Source: an uncultured Oscillospiraceae bacterium (lineage in GTDB: Bacteria; Bacillota; Clostridia; Oscillospirales; Oscillospiraceae). Taken from it: a stretch of DNA of 62,188 nucleotides. The position numbers were made by a program, and so were the translations under genes. Of the stretch, positions 37,648 through 46,734 are shown one piece after another. Each line of letters opens with the position of its first letter. The stretch's first letter is position 1. The notes below the pieces were generated by a model, which did no database searches, was not told the DNA's origin, and saw only the letters and a program-made list of their open reading frames with translations. The stretch is taken from contig CALWVV010000013.1 of NCBI GenBank assembly GCA_944385035.1, positions 1 through 62,188 on the forward strand. Reading direction: 5' to 3'.

Positions 37648-37733
37648 GAATACAGGTTCCTTTCTCGGATGGAAAAATAAAAGATCGTAAGCTCCATCAT
37701 AGCACAAATAAAGCCATGGGGCAATATGGGAGG

Positions 37734-40700
37734 TCAGATTTCTCCCAGTGCTTTGGCATAGGCCTCCACCAGGCCGCTGGCCGCCCGAAGGGAATTTTCT
37801 TCCTTGCCCAGAGCCAGGGAAAAGCGGGGCGTTTCCCCAGGGATGAGCACCAGACGCTTTTGGTACTTCTCCTGGGCGCATAGCTGGGAGAAGGGTTCCA
37901 GCTGAAATTCGTCCAGGGTAAAGACCAGCTTGCCGCCCTTTTGGGCGATGTCCCGGATGCGGCACTGGGCAGCCGTGGAGCGCAGAAGGGCCACGGAAAT
38001 GAGGTTATTGACCTGTCTGGGAGGCTCGCCGAAGCGGTCAATGAGCTCATCCATGATTTCGTCGGCATCCTGTTCGCTGCGGATGGCGGCAATGCGCCGG
38101 TAGAGGTCCATGCGCTGCTCCGGAGAGGCCACATAGCGGTCGGGGATGGCGGCGGCCACGGACAGGGTGGCGGCGCACTCGGTGCGGGTGGGGAGGCTCT
38201 GGCCCTGCTCGGTGAGCACCGCCTCCTCCAGCAGCTTCAGATACATGTCGTAGCCCACGGAGAGGAGGAAGCCCGACTGCTCCGGGCCCAATACATTGCC
38301 CGCCCCCCGGATCTCCAGGTCCCGCATGGCGATTTTAAAGCCCGAGCCAAACTCAGCAAATTCCCGGATGGCTTCCAGGCGTTTGGTGGCCACCTCCGAG
38401 AGGACCTTGCCCTTGCGGTAGGTGAGGTAGGCAAAGGCCCGGCGGTTGGACCGGCCCACCCGGCCCCGGATCTGGTGGAGCTGGGCCAGACCCAGCTTGT
38501 CGGCGTCCTCAATAATAAGGGTGTTGGCGTTGGGCAGGTCGATGCCTGTCTCAATGATGGTGGTGCACACCAGGACGTTGATTTCCCCGTCGGTCATCTG
38601 GCTCATCACGTCGTCAATGGCCTCCTGGGTCATCCGGCCGTGGGCCACGCCGATGACCGCGTCCTCTCCCAGCAGCAGCTGAATGCGGGCGGCGCAGCGG
38701 TCGATGGTCTCCACCCGGTTGTGGAGGTAATAGACCTGGCCGCCCCGCTCCAGCTCCCGGCGCATGGCATCCCCCAGCACGTTCCAGTCGTGCTCCAGCA
38801 CGTAGGTCTGAACCGGCTGGCGGTCAGAGGGGGGCTCTTCCAGAGTGGACATGTCCCGGATGCCCGAGAGGGCCATATTCAGCGTGCGGGGAATGGGGGT
38901 GGCGGAGAGGGTGAGCACATCCACCTGCTGGAAGGTCTCCTTCAGCTTCTCCTTGTGCTGCACCCCGAAGCGCTGCTCCTCGTCCACCACCAGAAGGCCC
39001 AGGTCCTTAAACCGCACGTCCCGGTTAAAGAGCCGGTGGGTGCCAATGAGGATGTCCACCTCGCCGGTTTCCACCTTGCGCAGGGTCTCCTTCATCTGGG
39101 TGGGGGTGCGGAAGCGGGAGACCACGTCGATGTTCACCGGGTACTTGGAAAACCGCCGCAGGGCGGTGAGATAGTGCTGCCGGGCCAGGACGGTGGTGGG
39201 CACCAGAATGGCCGCCTGCTTTCCGTCCAGCACACACTTCATCATGGCCCGGAAGGCCACCTCCGTCTTGCCATAGCCCACGTCGCCGCACAGCAGCCGG
39301 TCCATGGGGATGGGGCGCTCCATGTCGGTTTTGATCTCCTGGATGCACCGCAGCTGGTCGTCGGTCTCGGTGTATTCAAACTGCTCCTCAAATTCCCGCT
39401 GCCAGGGGGAGTCGGGGGAGAAGGCATAGCCGGGGCGGCGCTGGCGCTGGGCATAGAGCTGAATGAGCCCTTTGGCCAGGTCCTGGACCGCCTTTTTGGC
39501 CTTTGTTTTGGCCTTTTCCCACTCTACGCCTCCCAGGCGGTTGAGCTTTCTGGTCTGGGCGGCGTCCTCGCCGCCGCCGATATACTTGCTCACCAGGTCC
39601 AGCTGAGTGGCCGGGACATAGAGCACGTCCGTGCCCGCGTAAGCAATTTTCACATAGTCCTGCTCCACCCCGTCGATGGGCATCTTCACCATGCCCACGA
39701 ACCGGCCCACGCCATGGTGCTCGTGGACCACCAGGTCTCCGGGGGTGAGGTCGGCATAGGATTTCAGCTTCTGGCGGTTGGTGGAGTCCTTTACCGGCCG
39801 CCTGCGGCGGATGGCCTTCTTGTTTCCCTCGGTGAGCACCGCCAGATGGAGGGAGGGGTACTCCAGGCCGCTGGACAGCCCGCCGATGGTAATGGTGATG
39901 GAGCCGGGCTTGGGCAGCTGGGTGAGCTGAAACTCCACAGCGGCCTTGACCTTCTGCTCCCGCAGAAGGGTCTGCAGGTCCAAGGCCCGCTGCTCCCCTG
40001 ACACCAGCACCAGGCTGGCAAAGCCGCTGCTTTGATAGTGGGCCAGGTCCTGCACCGCCGTCTCCAGGCTCCCGCCGAAGGAGGAGAGCTGTTTGGCGGT
40101 GAGGGAGAGGAGGGCCTTTGGGGGCGTGGGATAGCCGGAAGCGGCAAAGGAGTCCAGATAGATGCAGGCCCAGTCCTCCAGCCGCTCACACAGATGGGGG
40201 AAGGTGAGGGCCAGGTCGGCACAGGAGCCGTCCAGCTCCCCCTGCTCCATCAGAATTTTGATATCCTCCTCCATTTGCCACTGGTAGGTTTTGGCCCGCT
40301 CAGCAATCCGGGGGCATTCCGAGAAAATGAGACAGGCATCCGGGGGGAGGTAGTCGGCCATGGTGGCCGCCTGAGGATAGATGAGGGACAGGTACCGGTC
40401 CATGGCGGGGAAGGTGCGCCCCTGGGCAATGGCCTCCCCATCCCGCTCCAGGGTCTGGGCCAGGGACGTGTTGCCTGCCCGCAGCGCCTTGGCGGCCAGC
40501 TTTTCCACCTTGGCGGCCAGGCCCTGGAGTCCGCCGGGAGCCATCTGGGGCAGGACCTCGGCAGCGGGGAGGAGGAGGACCTGCTCTGTGTTCTCCGTAC
40601 GGCGCTGGGTGGACGGGTCAAAAAAGCCCATGGCGTCCACTTCGTCCCCGAAGAACTCCACCCGGACCGGATGGTCCAGGGCGGGGGAGAAAACGTCCAA

Positions 40701-41237
40701 AATTCCGCCCCGGAGGGCAAACTGCCCCACGCCCTCCACCTGTTCGCAGCGGACGTATCCGGCGGCAGACAGGGTCTCGGACAGTTCATTCAGGTCATAG
40801 CTCTGCCCCAGCTTCAGCTCCAGGCAGCAGCGTTTCAGAAGATCGGGGGGCAGGGTGCGCTGCAAAAGGGCCTCCACCGTGGCCACCACATAGGGGTGCT
40901 GCCCCTGTTCCATGGCCCTCATAAGGGACAGGCGCTTGTGCTCCCACTGGCGGGAGACGGAGGCTGCGTTATGGAAGGTGAAGGAGCGGGGGGTAAGGAC
41001 CGGCACTGGTCCCTCCACAAAGGCGGCCAGATCCTGGGCCAGCCGCTCGCCCTCCCCCTCGTCAGCGCAGAGGAGCACCACGGGCCGCTGGGTGAGAAGT
41101 CCCACCCCGGCGGCAATATGGACCCGGTGAATGGCCGATACTCCGGACAGGGCCACAGGGCAGCGTCCTCCCTCCAGACAGGTCAGGAGCTGCTGAAATT
41201 CCGGCAGTCGATTTAGAGCGGCAGTAAGCAGTTTCAT
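37734..41237 (-). CDS. mfd: Transcription-repair coupling factor Mfd
   Basis: A 1167-residue translocase that removes stalled RNA polymerase and recruits UvrA. The start is the ATG at 41237 with a weak GAGG site. Order: UvrB-like domains (about 1-340), RNA polymerase-interacting domain with DLVVHEHHGVGRFVGM (about 480), RecG-like motor with Walker A LLCGDVGYGKTEVAF and Walker B VVDEEQRFGV, motif VI region QIRGRVGRSNRRAF, and the C-terminal TRCF domain. Pth, its usual upstream neighbour, is absent. Confidence 0.97.
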   Translation of the reverse strand: MKLLTAALNRLPEFQQLLTCLEGGRCPVALSGVSAIHRVHIAAGVGLLTQRPVVLLCADEGEGERLAQDLAAFVEGPVPVLTPRSFTFHNAASVSRQWEHKRLSLMRAMEQGQHPYVVATVEALLQRTLPPDLLKRCCLELKLGQSYDLNELSETLSAAGYVRCEQVEGVGQFALRGGILDVFSPALDHPVRVEFFGDEVDAMGFFDPSTQRRTENTEQVLLLPAAEVLPQMAPGGLQGLAAKVEKLAAKALRAGNTSLAQTLERDGEAIAQGRTFPAMDRYLSLIYPQAATMADYLPPDACLIFSECPRIAERAKTYQWQMEEDIKILMEQGELDGSCADLALTFPHLCERLEDWACIYLDSFAASGYPTPPKALLSLTAKQLSSFGGSLETAVQDLAHYQSSGFASLVLVSGEQRALDLQTLLREQKVKAAVEFQLTQLPKPGSITITIGGLSSGLEYPSLHLAVLTEGNKKAIRRRRPVKDSTNRQKLKSYADLTPGDLVVHEHHGVGRFVGMVKMPIDGVEQDYVKIAYAGTDVLYVPATQLDLVSKYIGGGEDAAQTRKLNRLGGVEWEKAKTKAKKAVQDLAKGLIQLYAQRQRRPGYAFSPDSPWQREFEEQFEYTETDDQLRCIQEIKTDMERPIPMDRLLCGDVGYGKTEVAFRAMMKCVLDGKQAAILVPTTVLARQHYLTALRRFSKYPVNIDVVSRFRTPTQMKETLRKVETGEVDILIGTHRLFNRDVRFKDLGLLVVDEEQRFGVQHKEKLKETFQQVDVLTLSATPIPRTLNMALSGIRDMSTLEEPPSDRQPVQTYVLEHDWNVLGDAMRRELERGGQVYYLHNRVETIDRCAARIQLLLGEDAVIGVAHGRMTQEAIDDVMSQMTDGEINVLVCTTIIETGIDLPNANTLIIEDADKLGLAQLHQIRGRVGRSNRRAFAYLTYRKGKVLSEVATKRLEAIREFAEFGSGFKIAMRDLEIRGAGNVLGPEQSGFLLSVGYDMYLKLLEEAVLTEQGQSLPTRTECAATLSVAAAIPDRYVASPEQRMDLYRRIAAIRSEQDADEIMDELIDRFGEPPRQVNNLISVALLRSTAAQCRIRDIAQKGGKLVFTLDEFQLEPFSQLCAQEKYQKRLVLIPGETPRFSLALGKEENSLRAASGLVEAYAKALGEI

Positions 41238-41366
41238 GGGAAAAACCTCAATGTTTTGAATCGTTGGGCAACGCGGCAATGCCCCTGCCCCCAAGAGGGG
41301 GAGGGGTTGGTACCTTCAGTATATCCGTCCCAAGGAGGGCCGTCAAGGGGAAGGAGGGAGAAGAAA

Positions 41367-41401
41367 GGGAGGCCACTCACCCTTTTGGTGAATGGCCTCC
41401 C
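41367..41401 (-). terminator. Terminator of the divIVA/hfq/mut operon
   Basis: On the minus strand GGGAGGCCATTCACC and GGGTGAGTGGCCTCCC pair with a small loop and one G-T pair, and TTTCTT follows. It ends the long leftward series from mutS to divIVA. Confidence 0.75.
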
Positions 41402-41408
41402 GGTATGA

Positions 41409-42149
41409 TTATTTGATCTCGTAATCCCGTCCGAACTGCAGCTCACCAAAGTCAATGCGGCTGCCCCGGAAGGAGTGGTCGTCGTCCTCGTCGTCCTCAT
41501 CCCCGTCCTCCTGGTCGGAGACGGGGTCAAACTCCGCGGTGTCGTCCAGGTCCTCCTGGGAAGCCTCCTGGGCGGCCTTGGAGCGGAGGTTTTCCTCCGT
41601 GGCGTCCTTCATGGCCTGGGCCAGCAGACGCTGCACATTGTCGTCGATTTCCGAGACGGTCTCCTCCACCGCGTCCACCACAGGGGTGGTCTCAGGGGGA
41701 TAGAGCTCCTGGAGGTGGTCCAGATAGTCGCTGTGCTGGGTGTGGAGGGCACGCACCTGCTCCACAAAGGAGGCGGTGGCCTTTTGAGCCTGCTGCAGGC
41801 GGAACTCCTCTGCCTCCAGCTCCTTGGAGATGTCGGCCTTTCGGGCGGAGGCCTGAGCTTCGGCCTCCTTCAGGATCTCTTCCTTCTTCCGCTCGGCCTC
41901 CTGGACCAGCTCATCGGCCATACGCTGGGCCGTCATCAACGCTTTCCGCATGGCCTCCTCGGTGGAGCGGTACTCCTCCACCTTATCCACCAGCACCTTC
42001 ATCTTGCTCTTCAAGACCGCGTTTTCGCTGTACAGGGCGGAGTAGTCCCCCGTGAGGATATCCAAAAATTCATCCACCTGAGACATGTTGTAACCGCCGA
42101 ACGAGGCCTTTTGGAAGGCGCGTTCCGATACTTCCTGCGGAGTCAGCAT
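41409..42149 (-). CDS. divIVA: Cell-division protein DivIVA
   Basis: A 246-residue coiled-coil protein that marks poles and septa by sensing membrane curvature. The N-terminal domain TPQEVSERAFQKASFGGYNMSQVDEFLD is diagnostic. Long heptad coiled coil covers about residues 30-150. The tail is acidic (DEDDEDDDH) before the final GELQFGRDYEIK. It lies last in the ylm-type division cluster. Confidence 0.94.
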   Translation of the reverse strand: MLTPQEVSERAFQKASFGGYNMSQVDEFLDILTGDYSALYSENAVLKSKMKVLVDKVEEYRSTEEAMRKALMTAQRMADELVQEAERKKEEILKEAEAQASARKADISKELEAEEFRLQQAQKATASFVEQVRALHTQHSDYLDHLQELYPPETTPVVDAVEETVSEIDDNVQRLLAQAMKDATEENLRSKAAQEASQEDLDDTAEFDPVSDQEDGDEDDEDDDHSFRGSRIDFGELQFGRDYEIK

Positions 42150-42193
42150 AGTATATTCCCTCCAGTTTTATCTACAAATGGTAGTATTTCCGG

Positions 42194-42661
42194 TTAGAAA
42201 TACAGCCCGTTGTTCTCCAGTTCATCAATCAGGTCGCCCAGAATGTCCACATTGTAGGGGGTGATGATGTAAGTGGAGATGGCCACCTTCTTGATCTTGC
42301 CCTCGTTGGCATAGGCCACGCCGGACAGGAAGTCCAGCAGCCGCCGGGCGATCTCCTTGTTGGTGGACTCCAGGTTCAGCACCACGGTGCGCTTTTCCCG
42401 CAGGTGGTCGGCGATGGCGGAAGCGTCCTCAAACTTGTCGGGCTTCACCAGCACCACCTGCAGCTGGGTGGCGGCCCGGATATTGACCACCTTGTTGCTG
42501 CGGCGCTCCTCCTCGGTCATAGGGGCCTCGCTGCGGGGGGCACGCTCGGTGCGCTCCCGGCGTTCCACCGGGCGGGGGGAGATGTCAAAATCGTCAAAGT
42601 CGTCCTCTTCCTCGTCCTCATAGGGATGGGCCAGGCGCTTAAATTCGTCAAAGATACCCAT
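42194..42661 (-). CDS. sepF: Cell-division protein SepF
   Basis: A 155-residue FtsZ-binding protein. The ATG at 42661, behind AGAGGAAC, gives MGIFDEFKRLAHP, the amphipathic membrane anchor. An acidic/basic linker follows and the SepF core runs from NIRAATQLQVVLVKPDKFEDA to the C-terminus. Longer upstream starts are rejected because they would read through the upstream gene region. It is followed by divIVA. Confidence 0.94.
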   Translation of the reverse strand: MGIFDEFKRLAHPYEDEEEDDFDDFDISPRPVERRERTERAPRSEAPMTEEERRSNKVVNIRAATQLQVVLVKPDKFEDASAIADHLREKRTVVLNLESTNKEIARRLLDFLSGVAYANEGKIKKVAISTYIITPYNVDILGDLIDELENNGLYF

Positions 42662-42708
42662 GATAGTTCCTCTTTTCTCTTCCAGTGAAATTGATGGGCG
42701 GCAGGCGC

Positions 42709-43419
42709 TCAGCGATGGGCCATGGGGGGCCGTGGGCCGAACAGGGCGGTACCCACGCGCACCAAGGTGGCTCCCTCGGCGATGGCGTCCTCGTAATCCG
42801 CGCTCATGCCCATAGACAGACAATCCATAACACTTTGATTATCCGACATTTTTTGCGTTATGTCAATAAAAAGCTGACGCATTTGTGCAAAATATCTTCG
42901 GTTTGCCCCAGGAGCCGCGGAAATGGGGGGGATGGCCATCAGTCCCCGCAGGCGAATGTGGGGAAGCTGGCCTGCCTGCTCCACCAGTTCAGGCAGCAGT
43001 TCGGGGGAGCAGCCGCTCTTGCTCTCCTCCCCGCCGATGTTCACCTCCAGAAGAATGTCCTGGACGATCCCCAGCTTGTCCGCCTGGGTGTGGATGGCCT
43101 GGAGCAGGTGGAGAGAGTCCACCGACTGGATGAGATCCACCTTGCCCACCACTTGCTTGACCTTGTTGGTCTGCAGGTGGCCGATGAAGTGGACCTCACG
43201 GGCCCCGGCGTAGGCGTCCGCGGCCAGGTGGGCCGTGAGCTCCTGGACGCGGTTTTCTCCGCATACCGCGATGCCGGCGGCAATGGCCTGGCGGATGGTG
43301 TCATCACTTTGTACCTTCGTGGCGGCACACAGGGTAATTTCTGCCGGCGAGCGGCCGGCAGCGAGGGCCGCGGCGGCAATTTTTGACTGTACCAATGCGA
43401 TGTTGCTGCTTAAATCCAT
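42709..43419 (-). CDS. YggS-family PLP homeostasis protein (PLPBP)
   Basis: A 236-residue alanine-racemase-like barrel. The PLP lysine lies in ITLCAATKVQSDD and the family motif HFIGHLQTNKVKQVV is present, as is SMGMSADYEDAIAEG. PLPBP buffers pyridoxal phosphate and influences amino-acid pools. Its place directly before sepF is the classic ylmE position in Gram-positive division clusters. Confidence 0.93.
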   Translation of the reverse strand: MDLSSNIALVQSKIAAAALAAGRSPAEITLCAATKVQSDDTIRQAIAAGIAVCGENRVQELTAHLAADAYAGAREVHFIGHLQTNKVKQVVGKVDLIQSVDSLHLLQAIHTQADKLGIVQDILLEVNIGGEESKSGCSPELLPELVEQAGQLPHIRLRGLMAIPPISAAPGANRRYFAQMRQLFIDITQKMSDNQSVMDCLSMGMSADYEDAIAEGATLVRVGTALFGPRPPMAHR

Positions 43420-43453
43420 GAAAATCCCCCATTTCTATCTGGAAATATACCGG

Positions 43454-44719
43454 TTATTTCATCAGAAGCTGTCCATCCTGCAGGCCGGTGGCCTGGGTAA
43501 TGATCTCGTCCCCGGAGCGGAGGATTTTCCGCCCGGTGCCCACAGGAGAGACCACATAGTAGTCGCTGCCCTCAGTGACCACGTCCACCTCTTTAAACTC
43601 CGTGCGGCCGTTGACCAGGGCATAGACCCCCAGGCGGGTGGTCTGGGTGACCTCTCCGGTCTCCTCGTCCGTGGTCTCCTCCTCCACCAGGCGAAGGGCG
43701 GATTTGGGAATGCGCAGGCCGGACCAGCTGTCAAAAATCAGCTCGGCGGTCTGGCGGCGCAGGAGGGTGGTGCGGGAGAGATACTTGTCTGTGGAAAATA
43801 CCACCACGGCCTGGTCCCCCTCGGGTTCGCTGATGTAATTCACGGACATCTCCACATCCTGGGTAAAGTCGCCGGTAAACCGCAGCAGAGCGGTGCCCCC
43901 CTCCTGCAGGCGCTGGGCGGAGGACAGGGGCAGCACACAGGCAAAGTACCACCGGTTGGAGACGATGAGCTTTCCCGTGGCGGAAACCGCTCCATCTCCG
44001 CCGCTCATCAGGGTGGTGAGGGAGGAGGGGGTCATGGTGAGAACGGAGCTGGGGGTGAGGGCGGACTCATATCCGTCCACAAGACTGGAGAAAATCCCCG
44101 ACTGGCTGGCCGTTACCCGTGTGGTGGCGGCAGCGGAGCGCTGATTGAGGGAGGTGAGCTGGCTGTTGAGCTCCTGGAGATGGGCTGTGAGGTCGGCGGC
44201 GGTGAGGCCGTCGCCGTAGGTGTAGCCCCGCTTCAGAATGTCGCTTTTTACCTCCCGGATCTGATCCTCCAGGTCGTTATAATCCCCCAGGGCAGAGCTG
44301 GAGCGGATGGCAACCATGCTCTGCAGGATCTCCTCGTCCAGCCGGGCGGCGGACTCCACGTTTCCGCTCTGGCCCACGGCGTACTGCAGCAGCTGGATCT
44401 CCTGGGTCAGGGCCTGGATCTGGGCCTGGTCCGCCTGGGCCTGGGTGTCCCGGTAGACCAGGGCGACCGTCTGGCCCACGCCCACCTTTTCCCCCTCACT
44501 GCGGGTCAATTCTACAATCCCTGACTGGCTGGGGAACACGACCTCGTCCCGCACCAGCAGGCCGTCGGCCTCCACGCTGTCCACAGCGGTGTAGGTATAA
44601 GCCAGGGTGGTGCGGTAGGGTTCCTGAAAGGCGCGAAAGGCATATACGCCCATATAGATCGCCAGAACGACAAATATGGCGGTCATAACAAAGGCAATGA
44701 GGGGTTTTCCTTGTTTCAT
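43454..44719 (-). CDS. HlyD-like membrane-fusion/adaptor protein
   Basis: A 421-residue protein with one N-terminal membrane helix (FVMTAIFVVLAIYMGVYAF), a biotinyl-lipoyl-like half (EADGLLVRDEVVFPSQSGIVE), a helical hairpin (about 95-200) and a C-terminal beta-rich part (IPKSALRLVEEETTDEETGE). It resembles periplasmic adaptor subunits, but no ABC or RND pump gene is nearby. Its presence beside sepF, PLPBP and divIVA suggests a role in the envelope or division rather than drug efflux. That role is inferred from position. Confidence 0.75.
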   Translation of the reverse strand: MKQGKPLIAFVMTAIFVVLAIYMGVYAFRAFQEPYRTTLAYTYTAVDSVEADGLLVRDEVVFPSQSGIVELTRSEGEKVGVGQTVALVYRDTQAQADQAQIQALTQEIQLLQYAVGQSGNVESAARLDEEILQSMVAIRSSSALGDYNDLEDQIREVKSDILKRGYTYGDGLTAADLTAHLQELNSQLTSLNQRSAAATTRVTASQSGIFSSLVDGYESALTPSSVLTMTPSSLTTLMSGGDGAVSATGKLIVSNRWYFACVLPLSSAQRLQEGGTALLRFTGDFTQDVEMSVNYISEPEGDQAVVVFSTDKYLSRTTLLRRQTAELIFDSWSGLRIPKSALRLVEEETTDEETGEVTQTTRLGVYALVNGRTEFKEVDVVTEGSDYYVVSPVGTGRKILRSGDEIITQATGLQDGQLLMK

Positions 44720-44763
44720 GGGATGATTCCTTTTCTTTCTCTTCGGTCAAATGAAAAACAGCT

Positions 44764-45000
44764 TCAGTTCAGCTCGCCCGGCTCGTACAGGGGGATGGGC
44801 CGCTCGGGAACAATGGTGGAGATGGCGTGCTTATAGATAATTTGCTGTTTACCGTCGCTGGTGAGTACCACGGTGAAGGCGTCAAAGCCGGTGACATAGC
44901 CCCGCATTTGAAAGCCGTTCATCAAAAACATGGTGACCGGTCTGCGGTCCCGGCGGGCCTGGGTGAGGAAGATCTCCTGAAGGTTATTTGTTTTCTGCAT
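44764..45000 (-). CDS. hfq: RNA chaperone Hfq
   Basis: The ATG at 45000, behind AAAGGAGTG, gives 78 residues. The Sm1 motif runs [20 protein letters not shown] and Sm2 is clear as [12 protein letters not shown]. Hfq forms a hexamer that brings small RNAs to messages. It follows miaA by 50 bp, the widespread miaA-hfq order. A short C-terminus ([13 protein letters not shown]) is typical of Gram-positives. Confidence 0.95.
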   Translation of the reverse strand: MQKTNNLQEIFLTQARRDRRPVTMFLMNGFQMRGYVTGFDAFTVVLTSDGKQQIIYKHAISTIVPERPIPLYEPGELN

Positions 45001-45050
45001 ATGTAGCACTCCTTTTTTCTTTGGCCGGTGGCCCGGCCTGAGTGCCACTA

Positions 45051-45992
45051 TCATATACCGAATTCTTTCATATATCCTGTCGAAGCCTGGAGCGCGGCGG
45101 CAAAATCAGGCACGCTGTCCCAATAGAGCCACTTGGCCGCGGAATTGCGGCGAAACCAGGTGAGCTGGCGCTTGGCATACTGCCGGGAGCGCAGCTTGAT
45201 CTCCTCCGCGGCGGCGGCAGTGTCCCCATCTCCCAGCAGGGCGGCGGCCATCTCCTTATATCCGATGGCCTGCATGGCGGTGCACCGCTGGGGCACGCCG
45301 CTGTGGAGCAGCTGCTCTACCTCCTGAACCAGTCCCGCCTCCATCATCTCGTCCACCCGGCGGTCAATGCGCGCCCACATATCCTCCCGGCGGGAGAAGG
45401 CCAGCGTCAGGGTAAGGGCTTCATACCGGGGGGGAAGGGCTTTTGTCTCGGCGTTGTGCTGAGTGATGGTTTTCCCGGTGGAGTAGTAGACCTCCAGGGC
45501 CCGGACAATGCGCTTTTCGTCGTTGGGGTGAAGGCGCGCGGCGCTGTCCGGGTCCACCTTTTGAAGCTCCTCCAACAGGGCCTGGCCGCCCTCGGTGCGC
45601 ATACGCGCCTCCAGCTCGCCCCGCAGGGGGCTTTGCTCGTCAAAGTGGGCAAAGGTCCGTCCAGACAGCAGGGAGTCGATATAGAGCCCCGTTCCCCCCG
45701 CCAGAATGGGCAGCTTGCCCCGTGCGAGGATGTCGTCCACACACTGGGCCGCCAGGTCCACATACCGGGCCACGGAGAAGTCCTCCTCCGGGTCAGCCAC
45801 GTCGATCATATGGTGGGGGATGCCCCGCATCTCCTCAGAGGTGGGCTTGGCGGTGCCGATGTCCATACGGCGGTAGATCTGCATGGAGTCGGCGGAGACC
45901 ACCTCGCCGTTGTGGGAAAGGGCCAGCTCCACTGCCAGCCGGGTCTTGCCCGAGGCAGTAGGGCCGCTGACCACGATAATTTTTGGGGGCAT
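45051..45992 (-). CDS. miaA: tRNA dimethylallyltransferase MiaA
   Basis: The ATG at 45992, behind AGGAGGAACGCCT, gives 313 residues. The P-loop is [18 protein letters not shown], followed by [18 protein letters not shown] and the substrate-channel motif [14 protein letters not shown]. It adds the isopentenyl group to A37 of tRNAs reading UNN codons; MiaB at 52.2 kb completes the ms2i6A modification. Confidence 0.96.
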   Translation of the reverse strand: MPPKIIVVSGPTASGKTRLAVELALSHNGEVVSADSMQIYRRMDIGTAKPTSEEMRGIPHHMIDVADPEEDFSVARYVDLAAQCVDDILARGKLPILAGGTGLYIDSLLSGRTFAHFDEQSPLRGELEARMRTEGGQALLEELQKVDPDSAARLHPNDEKRIVRALEVYYSTGKTITQHNAETKALPPRYEALTLTLAFSRREDMWARIDRRVDEMMEAGLVQEVEQLLHSGVPQRCTAMQAIGYKEMAAALLGDGDTAAAAEEIKLRSRQYAKRQLTWFRRNSAAKWLYWDSVPDFAAALQASTGYMKEFGI

Positions 45993-46044
45993 AGGCGTTC
46001 CTCCTGTCTCTGTGTGTCCTTGCATGGGAGTCCGTAAAAATGCT

Positions 46045-46707
46045 TTATGACTGGATGGGCCACATGGTGACCGCATCCCGTGCTGTCCGCAGGAAATTCA
46101 GCAGGGCGTCCATCTGGGCGTCAAAGTGGGCGCTGCCTGCGCGGAGAATGGCCTCCCGGTCCTCGGGGGTCATAAAGTCTGTACTCTGCTCCATGGCGTC
46201 ATTGACCCAGGGGGAGGAATCCTTCACCAGACCCTCCAGGGTGTTGGGAAAGACCTCCACCATGTGCCAGCCGTCCTCCTGGGGGCCGGGGCGGACCTCC
46301 AGCAGCTCTCCCTTGCGCTCCTTCAGGGCATTTCGCAGGGCCAGGTCCCCCAGCACCAGCTTGGTAAAGGGCTTATTGTCGGTGGTGATGACCCGTCCCT
46401 TGGTCTCGGAAAAGCCAAAGTCCATGGCCTTTCCCACCAGACTGGCCACACCGCTGAGACCGCCGCCCACCAGGCTCCGGGGGCCGATGTGCAGGTTATA
46501 GGGCTTACCCAGGCGCACCATGGTCCGAGCCCGCAGGTTTTTCACGGAGGAACGCCCGCAGGGGTCGGTGGAGAAGAGTACCAGCAGGGGAGATTTGCCC
46601 TCCTGGGGCAGCAAAAGCTGGCAGTTGCAGTCCCATTCGCCGCTGCCGAAAAAGCTGCCGCCGTGGGTCTGCTGATAGCGGGCCAGGTACAGGTTCCAGT
46701 CTGCCAT
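46045..46707 (-). CDS. Unknown conserved-looking soluble protein between mutL and miaA
   Basis: A 220-residue protein beginning MADWNLYLARYQQTHGGSFF behind GGGAGGTG. It has no signal peptide or membrane helix. Features include a cysteine-containing start (EWDCNCQLLLP), a central glycine-rich part (GPRSLVGGGLSGVASLVGKAMDFGF) and a helical C-terminus with AILRAGSAHFDAQMDALLNFL. No domain is recognised. It sits in the mutS-mutL-miaA-hfq series with short gaps and is likely cotranscribed. Confidence 0.7.
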   Translation of the reverse strand: MADWNLYLARYQQTHGGSFFGSGEWDCNCQLLLPQEGKSPLLVLFSTDPCGRSSVKNLRARTMVRLGKPYNLHIGPRSLVGGGLSGVASLVGKAMDFGFSETKGRVITTDNKPFTKLVLGDLALRNALKERKGELLEVRPGPQEDGWHMVEVFPNTLEGLVKDSSPWVNDAMEQSTDFMTPEDREAILRAGSAHFDAQMDALLNFLRTARDAVTMWPIQS

Positions 46708-46734
46708 GGGAAAAACACCTCCCGAATAAAGTGC

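Noticed and set aside
37941-40001. Plus-strand frame of about 686 codons opposite mfd
   Set aside because: Antisense artefact of a GC-rich gene with repetitive His/Gly/Val-rich composition.
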